NCBI RefSeq assembly: GCF_036898095.1
Contig: NC_090746.1
Coordinates: forward strand, 50,981,569-51,045,568
DNA length: 64,000 bases
Direction: 5' to 3'
Source: Palaemon carinicauda
Lineage: Eukaryota > Arthropoda > Malacostraca > Decapoda > Palaemonidae
How positions within the stretch are numbered: the stretch's first letter is position 1; each line of letters starts with the position of its first letter. This document shows positions 63,974-64,000 of this stretch, one piece after another. Position numbers and translations under genes: made by a program. The notes beneath the pieces are model-generated. The model was not told the origin of the DNA. It made no database searches and was given only the letters and a program-made list of their open reading frames with translations.

Positions 63974-64000
63974 TTGTGTATCCTGCCGAGCCAATTGCCG

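Larger units (their letters stand above)
57831..64000 (-). mobile_element. DIRS element E (family 1), minus strand, left end outside the window
   Basis: The right repeat starts at about 57831 (TGGATCTTGAGCGAAGCG). ICR (58316-58407), 3' UTR with AATAAA, YR (59192 to about 60280), pol (about 60340-62262), gag (61913-63802), a putative intron (63803-63973) and the first bases of the upstream leader exon follow. The leader and left repeat lie right of the window. Lesions are a deletion of RT motif A, frameshifts in pol, two compensating indels in gag and a small deletion in YR. Confidence 0.88.

Noticed and set aside
1..64000. LTR retrotransposon (Gypsy-like) origin for the RT genes
   Set aside because: No protease or DDE integrase was seen and there are no direct long terminal repeats. 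Termini are inverted with an ICR, and the recombinase is a tyrosine type.
1..64000. CRISPR array, tRNA or rRNA genes
   Set aside because: No regularly spaced short repeats with unique spacers, and no cloverleaf or rRNA core sequence was noticed on reading both strands by eye. A covariance-model scan would be needed to exclude tRNAs fully.

Overview
The window is eukaryotic and almost entirely transposable elements. I see no host gene, rRNA or tRNA. Most of it is DIRS-type tyrosine-recombinase (YR) retrotransposon sequence: nine copies of at least three families, some nested. DIRS elements are known to be widespread in decapod crustaceans, and the Tc1/mariner-like, RTE-like and RNase H-bearing non-LTR elements also suit an arthropod. 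A decapod genome is my best guess, but this is inference.

The DIRS copies are: A (1-3623, -), H (3624-4445, -), P (4447-17026, +), F (17027-24072, -), D (24190-31464, +), G (31473-33652, -), B (33975-42898, -), C (42899-57728, -) and E (57831-64000, -). A, H, P, F, B and E are one broad family (1), C and G a second (2), and D a third (3). Elements inside them are two copies of one non-LTR element (9734-14293 in P; 44964-51465 in C, each with a target duplication), a mariner-like transposon (24471-25869 in D) and an RTE-like fragment (about 29545-30540 in D).

Best-preserved layout (B, read 5' to 3' on its own strand): left inverted terminal repeat of about 360 bp; a leader over 2 kb long with a GCCGGC-rich block and a small covarying hairpin; a putative 131-195 nt intron ending just before gag; gag with a Cys/His-rich N-terminus and an RG-rich tail; pol (reverse transcriptase, RNase H, methyltransferase-like domain) in the +1 frame; YR back in the gag frame and overlapping pol; a 3' UTR with AATAAA; a 92-bp internal complementary region (ICR); and the right inverted repeat. 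The ICR equals the reverse complement of the joined right and left ends, the diagnostic DIRS arrangement for replication through a circle. Gag would package the RNA, RT/RNase H make the cDNA, and YR insert the circle without a target duplication.

Every DIRS copy has at least one visible break (nonsense, frameshift, deletion, a changed RT catalytic residue, or an insertion), so none seen here looks autonomous. The most interesting signals are: the ICR, whose arms differ between families but covary while the core stays constant; a probable phase-0 spliceosomal intron inside gag of C; conserved splice sites just before gag in both families; long dual-frame coding; a covarying leader hairpin; an inferred nested series F[P[H[A]]]; and an internally deleted DIRS derivative (G) that keeps its termini.
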